Assembly (NCBI RefSeq): GCF_001428665.1 | Contig: NZ_LMIJ01000001.1 | Location: 401,935-465,934 of the forward strand | DNA: 64,000 nucleotides | DNA from: Acidovorax sp. Root219 | Lineage (GTDB): Bacteria; Pseudomonadota; Gammaproteobacteria; Burkholderiales; Burkholderiaceae_C | Direction of reading: 5' to 3' | Shown: positions 36,568 through 46,963 of the stretch, one piece after another | How positions within the stretch are numbered: position 1 is the first letter of the stretch | How the letters are laid out: each line of letters begins with the position of its first letter | Position numbers and translations under genes: made by a program | Notes under the pieces: generated by a model | Databases searched by the model: none | The model's input: the letters and a program-made list of their open reading frames with translations, nothing else | Told to the model about the DNA's origin: nothing

Positions 36568-37764
36568 TTATCGCTTGTTGCGAATCGGCACTTGCATCTC
36601 TTCAGGCTTGATCTCGCGCACCAGCTCGGGCACGCCCCAGGCAAAAGCCGGGTCCACCTTGATCTTGAAGTGGTACATGCTCTGCATGGCCTGGTGGTCT
36701 TCCTTGCGGAAGGTCATCTTGCCCTTGGGGGTCTCGAAGCTCATGCCCTCCATGGTCTTGATGAGCTTGTTGGTGTTGGTGTCGCCGTTCGTCGCCTTGA
36801 GGGCCGTGACCAGGGCCATGGCCGAGCTGAAGCCGCCGGCGGTGAAGAAGTCCGGCGGGGTCTTGAACTCCTTGTAGTGCGCGGCCACCAGGGCCTCGTT
36901 CACCGGGTTCTTGGGGATGCCGAAGTAGTAGTAGGTGGCGCCTTCCATGCCCGGGAAGTTCTTGTACGCAGCCATGGCCGGCAGAATGTTGCCGCCCGTG
37001 GCGATCTCGATGCCATAGCGCTTGAGGTCCATGTCTGCGATCTTGAAGGGGTTGCCCGCGCCGGCCCAGATGATGAAGATGACCTTGCGGCCGGGCACGT
37101 CCTTGAGCTTGTCGATCAGGCGCTGGGCACCGGCGGTGAAGTCGGTGGTGGTCGTGGGCAGGTACTCCTCGTGGGCCAGCTTGGCGTTCTTGAGCGCGTC
37201 CTTGAAGGCCTTCACGCCATCGCGGCCAAAGGCATAGTCCTGTGCCAGCGTGGCCACGGTCACGCCGGCCTTGTCGATGGCCACGGCGTTGGAGATGGCG
37301 TCCTGGCTGCTGTTGCGGCCGGTGCGAAAGATGTACTTGTTCCACTTGTCGCCGGTGATGGCGTCCGCCACGGCGGGCTCCACCAGCAGGATCTTCTTGT
37401 ACTCTTCGGCCACGGGCAGCAGGGCCAGAGCGACGCCCGAGGACGTGGGGCCCACGGCGATGTCGGCCTTGTCGTCCGAGTAGGCCGAGGCCAGCAGGCT
37501 CTTGCCCAGGTCGGGCTTGCCCTGGTCGTCCTTCTCGATCACGACGAGCTTCTTGCCATTGACGGTCATGCTGCCGCCGGTGGCGTAGTTCAGGCCCATC
37601 AGCAGGCCGGTCTGGGTCTGCTTGCCATAGGCTTCGAGCGGGCCGGTCTTGCTGTAGATGTGGGCGATGCGGATCTCGCCGGACTGGGCGAACGCGGGTG
37701 CGGAAAGCGTGGCGGCTGCGGTAACGGCGGCGGTGGCGAGTGCGACCAGGGTGCGACGGTGCAT
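36568..37764 (-). CDS. first Liv-type ABC receptor of the PHB cluster
   Basis: A 398-residue Peripla_BP_6 receptor with a signal peptide ending at APAFAQ (about residue 26) and opening EIRIAHIYSKTGPLEAYG. AAAGGAGACATCGCC precedes the ATG. It is the first gene after the candidate sigma-54 promoter, so it heads the operon. It is probably the most abundant component, binding 3-hydroxybutyrate or a related acid; the ligand is inferred from neighbours. Confidence 0.87.
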   Translation of the reverse strand: MHRRTLVALATAAVTAAATLSAPAFAQSGEIRIAHIYSKTGPLEAYGKQTQTGLLMGLNYATGGSMTVNGKKLVVIEKDDQGKPDLGKSLLASAYSDDKADIAVGPTSSGVALALLPVAEEYKKILLVEPAVADAITGDKWNKYIFRTGRNSSQDAISNAVAIDKAGVTVATLAQDYAFGRDGVKAFKDALKNAKLAHEEYLPTTTTDFTAGAQRLIDKLKDVPGRKVIFIIWAGAGNPFKIADMDLKRYGIEIATGGNILPAMAAYKNFPGMEGATYYYFGIPKNPVNEALVAAHYKEFKTPPDFFTAGGFSSAMALVTALKATNGDTNTNKLIKTMEGMSFETPKGKMTFRKEDHQAMQSMYHFKIKVDPAFAWGVPELVREIKPEEMQVPIRNKR

Positions 37765-37796
37765 GGCGATGTCTCCTTTGTAGTGATGCCTGAACA

Positions 37797-37814
37797 TTGC
37801 ACAGTTCATGCCAG
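37797..37814 (-). promoter_or_regulatory. candidate sigma-54 (-24/-12) promoter
   Basis: On the minus strand CTGGCATGAACTGTGCA gives GG and GC separated by exactly ten bases, as in sigma-54 promoters (TGGCACG-N4-TTGCA). It places the start site about 23 bases before the receptor's ATG. The gene next upstream encodes a sigma-54 activator. The -12 half (TGTGCA) is one base off the consensus. Confidence 0.55.
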
Positions 37815-37864
37815 CGCACAAGCTGTTGATTTGCAAGAAACTTTTGCTGACACCTGCACGGCAA

Positions 37865-37917
37865 TGTCTAAATTTTATACAGTTGATTTGTCTAAATTTC
37901 AGGCATTTGCCTGAAAT

Positions 37918-37920
<3 letters not shown>
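37865..37920. promoter_or_regulatory. candidate activator-binding region with perfect palindrome
   Basis: A perfect inverted repeat with 13-base arms (TAAATTTCAGGCA and TGCCTGAAATTTA, two-base spacer) covers 37893-37920 and includes the regulator's stop codon. Two direct copies of TGTCTAAATTT start 24 bases apart at 37865 and 37889. The block lies 50-120 bases upstream of the -24/-12 element, where enhancer-binding proteins bind. It could instead be a transcription terminator for the regulator gene. Confidence 0.5.
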
Positions 37921-39429
<1,509 letters not shown>

Positions 39430-39490
39430 ATGCGGATGGTAGCGCGGCGCCACCACCACACCATCGGCAGCCGCGCCCCTGCGCGCACTG

Positions 39491-40114
39491 TCATTCGGGC
39501 GTGGTAGCGGTCTCCACGGCCTGCACGCCACTCACCGCCCGCAGGCCGCGCGCCATGCGCAGCACCACCACGGGCTGTGCCTTGTCGACCGCACCGGCGC
39601 CCAGCGGCTGGTCCATCAGGATGCAGGGCTTGCCGGTGCGCCGGCAGTGGTCCTGCACGCGCCAGTATTCGTCGTGGCTGATGCAGCCCGTCTGGCAGAT
39701 CACGAGGTCGGCCGCAGCCAGGCTGAAGTCCAGCGCCGGATTGTCGGTTCCGTCCACGGCCGCAGCCGGGGCCGGCGCAATGCATTGCTCTTCAGGGGCC
39801 GCAGCCACCGCCCGCAGGCGCCAGCGCAGGCACTCGCGCGAGAGGCTGGCAATGCGCTCGGCCAGCGTTGCAATGTGCCGCGCCATGTCCCGGCGGCGCC
39901 TGAGCCCCGGCTGCGCGGCCTGCAGCTGCGCCAGGTCGTCGTGCGCCAGGGCCAGCCGCGTCTCGCGCACCACCACCGCCGCCCGCAGCCGCACCACCTC
40001 GGCCCGCAACTGCTCCAATTCAGCGGCCTGTTCGGCCAGGGCGGCACTGCAGCGCGTCTGCGCCTCACCCAGCTGGCGGGACAGCACCATGAACTCTTCG
40101 GACAGGGAATGCAT
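39491..40114 (-). CDS. DUF2325-family protein
   Basis: A 207-residue protein. The N-terminal 100 residues form a coiled coil rich in Leu, Ala, Arg and Gln. The C-terminal part (ADLVICQTGCISHDEYW, then CRRTGKPCILMDQP) matches DUF2325. Its promoter region contains a Fur-type iron box ending 15 bases before the ATG, with AAGAAGG as ribosome-binding site. Iron-repressed expression is therefore likely. The biochemical role of DUF2325 is unknown. Confidence 0.8.
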   Translation of the reverse strand: MHSLSEEFMVLSRQLGEAQTRCSAALAEQAAELEQLRAEVVRLRAAVVVRETRLALAHDDLAQLQAAQPGLRRRRDMARHIATLAERIASLSRECLRWRLRAVAAAPEEQCIAPAPAAAVDGTDNPALDFSLAAADLVICQTGCISHDEYWRVQDHCRRTGKPCILMDQPLGAGAVDKAQPVVVLRMARGLRAVSGVQAVETATTPE

Positions 40115-40128
40115 GCACCATCCTTCTT

Positions 40129-40149
40129 AATAAGAATGATTCGCATTTT
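40129..40149. promoter_or_regulatory. Fur box
   Basis: Read on the minus strand, AAAATGCGAATCATTCTTATT is a typical betaproteobacterial Fur site. It sits directly before the DUF2325 gene and overlaps a possible promoter facing the other way (TATGAT at 40154-40159). Confidence 0.6.
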
Positions 40150-40171
40150 ATGGTATGATTCAGCCGTCTGA

Positions 40172-40291
40172 GCAAGCCACCTGGTGGGGGACACCGGGGT
40201 AGCAGACCCCGGTATCTGGCTTGCGAAGTTTGCTGGGCGGGCCAGGCCAAGGTGTACCCAGGACCATCCAGGTACGCCAAGGCCTGCCCGC
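40172..40291 (+). ncRNA. candidate structured RNA: two tandem stem-loops
   Basis: The first element has outer arms GCAAGCCA/TGGCTTGC (40172-40224) enclosing a perfect ACCGGGGT-AGCAG-ACCCCGGT hairpin. The second (about 40235-40291) pairs GCGGGCCAGGCC with GGCCTGCCCGC and, inside, AGGTGTACCCAGG with CCAGGTACGCC. They start about 12 bases after a TATGAT box and a Fur site. No convincing protein frame covers them. A Fur-controlled small RNA or leader is possible; DNA cruciform or repeat debris is the alternative. Confidence 0.35.
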
Positions 40292-40640
40292 CGCCCCTGC
40301 AAACCAGGGGTGTGCGCTGCAGCAGCGGCGTCTGCACAATGCCCCGGGTCAATGCACCACGCAGAGGTGTCTGGGACGTGGCTGTCATCCTTGACCGGAC
40401 TCACGGCGCCGCTGTGTCGAAGAAGCAAAAAGCATGTGCGCGCATGCCAGGCCCCCGACCTTATCGCCCACGCACGGCCATGCCGCGATGGACAATGGGC
40501 GCCCAGCGAACTGCTCCTCCTCTCCCGCTTTTGGGGGATACCGCAGCCCATCGTCTTGCGCTCCAATCCTGTCGACGCCTCGGTTCATGCAATGCCATGG
40601 ACCGATCCGCACCCTGATTGCCCCCAGCCTCTGGCGACGG
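40292..40640. other. no gene recognised
   Basis: About 350 bases with only poor, Pro/Arg-rich frames on both strands. A weak hairpin (TGTGC...GCACA) lies at about 40309-40336. I see no RNA gene or repeat beyond this. Confidence 0.4.
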
Positions 40641-40647
40641 TGCTGGC

Positions 40648-41001
40648 ATGCGGGATGCCACCCTCCTTCGACGAAGCAACTGTTACGCCCGAACCGTGAT
40701 CACCGCCTTGTTTGAATTCACCCGTGCCAGCGCGCAGGGAGCCCCCACAGGCGTGACGGCATCCACCGACGCCCATGCCGTGCTCCTCAATTGGTCGATG
40801 GCACCCGAGCGTTCATTCCATCCGGTTCTGGACCTTCCCGACCTGTTGGTGGCCTCTCTCACCTGGGACGAGCGCAACGATGCCGCATCCAGAAACGACC
40901 TCGACTCGTGGTGCCACAGGTTGGGCATCTCGGTGTCCTCCGCACTGCGTATGGCACTCAATGACGAGCAAGATCCCGTGGACCTTCTGTCTCCCAATTA
41001 G
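40648..41001 (+). CDS. small hypothetical protein
   Basis: A frame of up to 117 residues; starts at 40648 (ATG) or 40696 (GTG, VITALFEF) are both possible. The last 90 residues look protein-like (NWSMAPERSFHPVLDLPDLL, then DSWCHRLGISVSSALRMAL). No family is recognised and no strong ribosome-binding site is visible. It lies alone after the structured region. Confidence 0.42.
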   Translation: MRDATLLRRSNCYARTVITALFEFTRASAQGAPTGVTASTDAHAVLLNWSMAPERSFHPVLDLPDLLVASLTWDERNDAASRNDLDSWCHRLGISVSSALRMALNDEQDPVDLLSPN

Positions 41002-41105
41002 GCGCTGAACAGAACACCATCAACAGGACCCAGGGGCAGACGGGCAGGCGAGACCCTGCTGCCGCCGGCGGGGCGCTGCTCACCCCCTTGGCACTTGCAT
41101 GGGGT

Positions 41106-41885
41106 TCACGGGTTGCTGCGGTTGATGAAGTTGTCGGGGCCACGGTCGCCCAGCTTGGGCAACAGCCTGCTCGGAGCGTAGGGAAACTCGGGCGGCTTGC
41201 GGGCCACGATGAAGAGCCGGATGTCCTTGCCCCGGGTGCCGTGCCGTTCGGCGGCAACGATGTCCATGCCCTGCCGGGCAATGGCCGCATGCAGCGCCGC
41301 ACCTTCGAAGCTCAGCACGTGCGGCGCCTTGCCGATGGCGCGCATCAGCGGCAGCGCAAGCCAGGGGATGAGCGGGTTCATCTCGGCGATGCAGGGCGTC
41401 TTCGAGATCAACAGCCCGCCGGGCCGCAGGGCCTGCATCGCCAGCTGCAGCGTGTGGTCGAGATCGCCCACCAGGTGCAGCACGCTGAAGGCCAGCACCA
41501 CGTCGTAGTTGCCCTGCCCGAGCCCCGGCGCATCTGCGTCGGCCACCGCGAAGCTCAGCTGCGGCACCGGCTGGGCCGCCAGCTTGCCCTGGGCGATGGC
41601 GATCATGCCGGTCGAGACGTCGGTCGCCAGCAGGCGCCGGGTGAAGGGCGCCAGGCGCAGCGCGGTAGTCCCCGTGCCACAGCCGATCTCCAGCACATCC
41701 TGCTCGGCCGACAGCAGGGCCTGCACGCGCTGCAGCGTGGCCTCATAGCCTGGCATGTCGGCAATCGGATCGGCCGCGTACTTGGGGGCGATGCGGTCCC
41801 AGAAACGGGCCTTGCGGGCAGTCGACGCGTTCGCTTGCGGGGGTGGTAGTGCGCCGGCAGGCTCAGCGGTGGTGGTGATGGGCAT
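41106..41885 (-). CDS. class I SAM-dependent methyltransferase
   Basis: A 259-residue methyltransferase. Motif I is VLEIGCGTGTTA, and the acidic residue binding the SAM ribose is in LLATDVS. NYDVVLAFSVLHLV is motif IV-like, followed by LRPGGLLISKTP. There is no signal or membrane segment. The substrate is unknown. It is divergent from a LysR gene 100 bases away that may control it. Confidence 0.82.
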   Translation of the reverse strand: MPITTTAEPAGALPPPQANASTARKARFWDRIAPKYAADPIADMPGYEATLQRVQALLSAEQDVLEIGCGTGTTALRLAPFTRRLLATDVSTGMIAIAQGKLAAQPVPQLSFAVADADAPGLGQGNYDVVLAFSVLHLVGDLDHTLQLAMQALRPGGLLISKTPCIAEMNPLIPWLALPLMRAIGKAPHVLSFEGAALHAAIARQGMDIVAAERHGTRGKDIRLFIVARKPPEFPYAPSRLLPKLGDRGPDNFINRSNP

Positions 41886-41985
41886 AAAGTGCGGCAACGG
41901 TCTTGCAATGGACAGCACTGGATGCTATCCATGCACTTCACCCTGGGGAATTGCCGCAAATTGCAGTGAACATATACATTTATGC

Positions 41986-42873
41986 ATGGATAAATTGGAC
42001 TGGAACCAGCTAAGGGCGTTTCTGGAAACCGCCGAAACCGGCTCGCTCTCGGCCGCTGCCCGCAAGCTGGGCCTGACCCAGCCTACCCTGAGCCGCCAGG
42101 TCGCCGCCATCGAGCAACGCATGGGCGTGACCCTGTTCGAGCGCGTGGGCAAGGCCATGGCGCTGACCCCCACGGGGCTGGACCTGCTGGAGCACGCCCG
42201 TGCCATGGGCGCGGCGGCCCAGGCCCTGGGCGTGGCGGCCAGCGGGCGCTCGCAGGCGGTGGGCGGCGTGGTGTCGGTGTCGGCCAGCGATGCCGTGGCC
42301 TCGTACCTGCTGCCTCCGCTGGTGCGGCGCCTGCGCGAACAGGAGCCAGGCATCAGCATCGAGGTGATCCCGTCCAATGCATTCAGCGATCTGCTGCGCC
42401 GCGAGGCCGACATCGCCATCCGCCATGCCAAGCCCGAGCAGCCGGAGCTGATCGCCCGCCTGATCCGCGAGGCATCGGCCTGCTTCTATGCGTCCGAAGA
42501 CTGGGTCAGGACCCACGGCCACCCGCGCAGCGCCGAAGAGGCAGCCGCCCTGCCCTTCGTGGGCTCGGACCGCTCAGGCCAGTACCTGGGCTACCTGCGC
42601 CAGCACGGCTTGCCCCTGACCGAGGCCAACTTCAGCTGCTACGCCGACCACACGGTGGCCCACTGGGCACTGGTGCGCCAGGGCATGGGCATCGGTGCCA
42701 TGATGGACGAGATCGCCCAGGCCACGCCGGGCATCGTGCGCGTGCTCGATGACGTGCCGCCCGTGATCTTCCCGATCTGGCTGGTCACCCACCGCGAGCT
42801 GCGCACGGCACGGCGCATTCGGGTGGTTTTCGAGGCGCTGGCGCAGGGGCTGCAAGAGGGATGCACGCCCTGA
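41986..42873 (+). CDS. LysR-family transcriptional regulator
   Basis: A 295-residue LysR regulator. The N-terminal winged helix has GSLSAAARKLGLTQPTLSRQV, followed by a linker helix and a periplasmic-binding-like effector domain. The ATG before DKLDWNQL is the only in-frame start that gives the usual N-terminus. The divergent methyltransferase gene is the expected target. The effector is unknown. Confidence 0.88.
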   Translation: MDKLDWNQLRAFLETAETGSLSAAARKLGLTQPTLSRQVAAIEQRMGVTLFERVGKAMALTPTGLDLLEHARAMGAAAQALGVAASGRSQAVGGVVSVSASDAVASYLLPPLVRRLREQEPGISIEVIPSNAFSDLLRREADIAIRHAKPEQPELIARLIREASACFYASEDWVRTHGHPRSAEEAAALPFVGSDRSGQYLGYLRQHGLPLTEANFSCYADHTVAHWALVRQGMGIGAMMDEIAQATPGIVRVLDDVPPVIFPIWLVTHRELRTARRIRVVFEALAQGLQEGCTP

Positions 42874-42900
42874 GCCGTTCCACGCCCTCGCACGCCGATG

Positions 42901-42937
42901 AAAAAAGGGCGGCACCGCAGAAACTGCCGTGCCGCCC
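42901..42937 (-). terminator. intrinsic terminator of tctCBA
   Basis: A GC stem (GGGCGGCAC/GTGCCGCCC) is followed on the minus strand by six Ts, 25 bases after the tctA stop. It may also stop lysR transcription from the other side, though no T run lies there. Confidence 0.75.
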
Positions 42938-42961
42938 CAACTACCCAAAACAGGTTAGCCC

Positions 42962-44479
42962 TCAGCCCGCAGCTGTGCCCCCCTCGGCCGCCGCCTTGCG
43001 CGCTGCCCAGCGGCGCGCCACGCGCGGCAGGATCAGCACGGCCAGCACGATGACCATCAGGGTCAGCGAGCCTGGGCGCTCCAGGAAGATGGTCCATTTG
43101 CCTTCGCCGATGGCGACCGCATTGCGCATCTGCGCTTCGGCCAGAGGGCCCAGAATCATGCCCACCACCACAGGGGCAGCGGGGAAGTCGAAGCGGCGCA
43201 TGACCACGCCCAGCAGGCCGATGGCGTACAGCAGCACCAGATCGAACGCACTCTGGCGCATACCGTACACGCCCAGCGTGGCAAACACCAGGATGCCTGC
43301 GTACAGGTACGACTTGGGGATCTTGAGCAGCTTGACCCACAGGCCCACCAGCGGCAGGTTCAGGATCAGCAGCATCACGTTGCCGATGTACATCGACGCG
43401 ATAAGCGCCCAGACCAGCGCGCCGTTGCTGCTGAACAGCTGCGGGCCAGGCTGGATGCCGTAGTTCTGGAACGCGCCCAGCAGGATGGCCGTGGTGTTGG
43501 ACGTGGGGATGCCCAGCGTCAGCAGCGGGATCAGCGTGGCCGTGATGGCCGCATTGTTCGCAGCCTCGGGGCCGGCCACGCCTTCGATGGCGCCGATGGT
43601 GCCAAACTCTTCCTTGTGCTTGCTCAGCTTCTTCTCGGCCGCATAGCTCAGGAAGGTCGGTATCTCGCTGCCGCCCGCCGGCACGGTGCCGAACGGAAAG
43701 CCGATGGCAGTGGCACGCAGCCAGGCGGGCCACGAGCGGCGCCACTCTTCCTTGGTCATGTGGGTGCTGGTCAGCGTGTTCTGCGTCTCGGCGGTCTTGC
43801 CCTCGTACATCACGTTGTACAAGGCCTCGCCCACGGCGAACAGGCCCACGGCGATCAGCACCACCTCGATGCCGTCCATCAGCTCGGGCACACCTGCGGT
43901 GTAGCGCGCCTGTGCGGTCAACTGGTCGATGCCGATCAGGCCCAGGGCCAGGCCGACGAACAGCGCCACCATGCCGCGCAGCGTGCTCTTGCCCAGCACC
44001 GCACTCACCGTGGTGAAGGCCAGCACCATGAGCATGAAGTACTCGGGTGGGCCCAGGCGCACGGCGTACTCGGCCACCACCGGCGCAAAGAAGGTCACCA
44101 GCACCGTGGCAATGGTGCCCGCCACAAAGGAGCCGATGGCCGCTGTGGCCAGCGCCGCACCGGCGCGGCCGTTCTTGGCCATCTTGTTGCCCTCCATGGC
44201 CGTGACCATGGACCCGGCCTCACCGGGCGTGTTGAGCAGGATGGAGGTGGTCGAGCCACCGTACATGGCACCGTAGTAGATGCCGGCAAAGAAGATCATC
44301 GACGCGGTGGCTTCCACCTTGACGGTGATGGGCAGCAGCATGGCCACAGCCACGGCCGGCCCAATGCCAGGCAGCACGCCCACGGCCGTGCCGATGATGC
44401 AGCCGACGAAGGCCCACATCAGGTTGATGGGGGTGGCCGCAGTGGCGAAGCCCTGCAGCAGGAGGTTCCAGGTATCCAT
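42962..44479 (-). CDS. tctA: tripartite tricarboxylate transporter, large permease
   Basis: A 505-residue TctA permease with about 12 helices. Family motifs are [19 protein letters not shown] near the N-terminus (seen as GVLPGIGPA) and later [16 protein letters not shown] and [15 protein letters not shown]. With TctB it forms the secondary transporter that takes substrate from the TctC receptor. It ends the tctCBA operon and is followed by a terminator. Confidence 0.92.
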   Translation of the reverse strand: MDTWNLLLQGFATAATPINLMWAFVGCIIGTAVGVLPGIGPAVAVAMLLPITVKVEATASMIFFAGIYYGAMYGGSTTSILLNTPGEAGSMVTAMEGNKMAKNGRAGAALATAAIGSFVAGTIATVLVTFFAPVVAEYAVRLGPPEYFMLMVLAFTTVSAVLGKSTLRGMVALFVGLALGLIGIDQLTAQARYTAGVPELMDGIEVVLIAVGLFAVGEALYNVMYEGKTAETQNTLTSTHMTKEEWRRSWPAWLRATAIGFPFGTVPAGGSEIPTFLSYAAEKKLSKHKEEFGTIGAIEGVAGPEAANNAAITATLIPLLTLGIPTSNTTAILLGAFQNYGIQPGPQLFSSNGALVWALIASMYIGNVMLLILNLPLVGLWVKLLKIPKSYLYAGILVFATLGVYGMRQSAFDLVLLYAIGLLGVVMRRFDFPAAPVVVGMILGPLAEAQMRNAVAIGEGKWTIFLERPGSLTLMVIVLAVLILPRVARRWAARKAAAEGGTAAG

Positions 44480-44491
44480 GGTGTGCAGGCT

Positions 44492-45007
44492 TTACAGCCA
44501 CCCCGTGTTCGTGAGGCCGGGCAGATTGATCGCCAGCAGTTGGGTAAACATCCAGAACACCGGCGCCGCCACGGCCACACCGATGAGCAGGTCCTTGATC
44601 CAGGCCTTGGGGCTCAGGTCGAGCTTGTCTTCAGCGCTCTTGAAGCCGCGCACCGCCAGCACGAAGCACAGCGCACAGCTCAGGATGAAGCCCAGCGTGG
44701 TGATCAGCATGGCATTGAGCAGCAGGCCCGCAGACACCCAGATGAAGCCCTTCCAGTGGGCGCTTTCGTCGCCCGAGCCTTCCTCCAGGTCGCGAAAGCC
44801 CCCGGTGCGCGCATGCACCACGCACAGCACGCCGCAAATCACCAGCACCACGGCCACGACCCAGGGAAAGAAGTTGGGGCCCACGCCGCCATAGCCCGCC
44901 TCAGAGCTGATGGAGGTGGCGCCATAGGCCAGCAGACAGCCCAGCAGCAGCGTGCCGGCGCCGATAACGGTCTGAAGGACTGCCGAGCGAGAGGAATGTT
45001 GTGTCAT
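44492..45007 (-). CDS. tctB: tripartite tricarboxylate transporter, small permease
   Basis: A 171-residue membrane protein with four helices and an acidic central loop, as in TctB. ISSEAGYGGVGPNFFPWVVAV is the conserved early segment (core GGVGPNFFPW). The start is the ATG before TQHSSRSAV. It lies 12 bases before tctA. Confidence 0.88.
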   Translation of the reverse strand: MTQHSSRSAVLQTVIGAGTLLLGCLLAYGATSISSEAGYGGVGPNFFPWVVAVVLVICGVLCVVHARTGGFRDLEEGSGDESAHWKGFIWVSAGLLLNAMLITTLGFILSCALCFVLAVRGFKSAEDKLDLSPKAWIKDLLIGVAVAAPVFWMFTQLLAINLPGLTNTGWL

Positions 45008-45135
45008 GTTTTTATCCCGCGAAAAGGGCGGCGCGCCCAGCACTGTTGCCAGCACCACATGCGCGCCGCCCGGAGGGTGCGAAGAGGATGGAAGGAGCCC
45101 CGGGCGCCAGGCCCGGGCAAAACCTCAATCCCCGG

Positions 45136-46095
45136 TCAGATCATCCCGGACTTGGCCATCGTGGCGCGCAGGCTGGCGAACTCGGCGTCCACGAAGTTGG
45201 AGAAGTCGTCGCCGGCCAGCCATGCGGGCGTCCAGCCGTTCTTCTCCATCGCATCCTGCCAGGACTTGTGCTTGTAGGTCTTGGACAGCGCGTCCACCAG
45301 CTCCTTGCGCTGCTCGGCGGTGATGCCAGCCGCGCCGTAAACGCCGCGCCAGTTGCCGATTTCCACATTGATGCCCTGCTCCTTGAGCGTGGGCACGTTC
45401 ACGCCCTTCAGGCGCGTCGCCGACGTCACGCCCACGGCGCGCATCTTGCCGGCGGTGATGTACTCGGCAAACTCGCTGTAGCCGCTTCCGCCCACAGTGA
45501 CGTTGCCGCCCAGGATGGCGGCGGTGGCCTCACCGCCCCCACGGAAAGCCACGTAGTTGATCTTGGATGGATCCACACCCACTTCGCGGGCAATCATGGC
45601 AGCCGCGATGTGCTCGGTGGATCCACGCGAACCACCGCCCCACTTCACGCTGCCGGGGTCCTTCTTGAGCTGGTCGACCACATCCTTCATGGTCTTGAAG
45701 GGCGAGCTGGCGGGCAGCACGAACACGTTGTACTCGCTGCTCAGGCGCGCCAGCGGCGTCACCTTGTCCAGGCCCACCGGCGGCTTGCCGGTGATGATGC
45801 CGCCCAGCATCACCGCGCCCATGGTCATCAGCGCATTCGGGTCGCCCTTGCTGGCGTTGGCGAACTGCGCCAGACCAATGGCACCGGCGGCGCCGCCCTT
45901 GTTGTCATAGTTGACCGAGCTGGCCACACCTGCGTCCTGCATGGCCTTGCCCAGGGCACGGCCTGTGGTGTCCCAGCCACCGCCGGGGTTGGCGGGGATC
46001 ATCATCTTGATGGCTGCAGCGGCCTGGGCGGTCAGCGGCAAGGCGCCGGCTGCCGCCATGGCGGCCAGGGACTTGAGGAAGGTATCGCGACGCAT
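45136..46095 (-). CDS. tctC: tripartite tricarboxylate transporter receptor
   Basis: A 319-residue Bug/TctC receptor. The signal peptide ends at LTAQAAAA, followed by IKMMIPANPGGGWDTTGRALG, the family opening (core IPANPGGGWD), and later KWGGGSRGSTEH. CAAGGAGACACC precedes the ATG. It is first in tctCBA and divergent from tctDE. The ligand is probably citrate or another tricarboxylate. Confidence 0.9.
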   Translation of the reverse strand: MRRDTFLKSLAAMAAAGALPLTAQAAAAIKMMIPANPGGGWDTTGRALGKAMQDAGVASSVNYDNKGGAAGAIGLAQFANASKGDPNALMTMGAVMLGGIITGKPPVGLDKVTPLARLSSEYNVFVLPASSPFKTMKDVVDQLKKDPGSVKWGGGSRGSTEHIAAAMIAREVGVDPSKINYVAFRGGGEATAAILGGNVTVGGSGYSEFAEYITAGKMRAVGVTSATRLKGVNVPTLKEQGINVEIGNWRGVYGAAGITAEQRKELVDALSKTYKHKSWQDAMEKNGWTPAWLAGDDFSNFVDAEFASLRATMAKSGMI

Positions 46096-46166
46096 TGGTG
46101 TCTCCTTGTGTGATGGGCGAACCTGTCGATGATGCGCGCCCTGCCTGTCAAACGGCTGTCCACGAT

Positions 46167-46184
46167 CCTAGGGAAAACACTAGG
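46167..46184. promoter_or_regulatory. candidate TctD operator
   Basis: An inverted repeat, CCTAG-N8-CTAGG, lies in the 181-base gap between divergent tctC and tctD, 72 bases before the tctC start. Its position suits the TctD response regulator. No binding consensus is known to me, so this is tentative. Confidence 0.35.
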
Positions 46185-46276
46185 TAACCAGAGGTTGCAT
46201 GCCGCCGGCGCCTGAGTGGAAAACCTGAAAGCCAGGAACCGTGCACAGCCGTTGCCACAGTGATATGGTCCCGCGC

Positions 46277-46963
46277 ATGAAATTGCTTCTTGTCGAAGAC
46301 GACCCCACCATGCAGGCCACGCTGCACCGGGCCCTGAGCCGCCGCGGCATGGAGGTGACGCCCGTGGGCGATGGCCGCGCCGCACTGGCGCAGTGGGCCG
46401 CGCAGCCGCCCGACGCGGTGGTGCTGGACCTGACCCTGCCTGGCCTGGACGGCCTGCAGGTGCTGCAGCAGGCGCGCACGCGCGGGCTGCGCACGCCGGT
46501 GATCATCCTCACCGCGCGCGGCACGGTGGGCGACCGCATCATGGGCCTCAATTCGGGCGCCGACGACTACCTGCCCAAACCTTTCGATCTCGACGAGCTC
46601 GAAGCCCGCCTGCGCGCCCTGGTGCGCCGCAGCGCCGACCCAGTGGCCAGCAACGCCCTGCCCCCCAGCGTGCAGCAGATCGGCGCCATCCGCTACGACA
46701 CCAACAGCGGCGCCATCTACCTGGGCGGCGAGGTGATGGAGTTCACCCCGCGCGAGCTGGCGCTGATGCATGCGCTGCTGGCACAGCCCGGCCACGCGGT
46801 GACCAAGGAGCGGCTCTACGAGCTGGTGTTCCCGGGCCAGCTCGACGTGCAGTACGAGGCCATCGAAGTGGTGGTCTACCGGCTGCGCAAGAAGCTCACC
46901 GGCACAGGCCTGACGCTGATGACCCTGCGCGGCCTGGGCTACCTGCTGCGGACGGATGCATGA
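46277..46963 (+). CDS. tctD: TctD-like response regulator
   Basis: A 228-residue OmpR-family regulator. The receiver domain has Asp51 (VVLDLTLPG) as phospho-acceptor, acidic residues in VEDDP, and Lys in PKPFD. The C-terminal winged helix ends with TLRGLGYLL. It overlaps the sensor gene by four bases and is divergent from tctCBA, which it presumably induces. Confidence 0.88.
   Translation: MKLLLVEDDPTMQATLHRALSRRGMEVTPVGDGRAALAQWAAQPPDAVVLDLTLPGLDGLQVLQQARTRGLRTPVIILTARGTVGDRIMGLNSGADDYLPKPFDLDELEARLRALVRRSADPVASNALPPSVQQIGAIRYDTNSGAIYLGGEVMEFTPRELALMHALLAQPGHAVTKERLYELVFPGQLDVQYEAIEVVVYRLRKKLTGTGLTLMTLRGLGYLLRTDA

Noticed and set aside
40252-40617. 121-residue plus-strand frame after the Fur box
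   Set aside because: It overlaps the stem-loop structures, is rich in Pro, Arg and Cys and lacks a ribosome-binding site.
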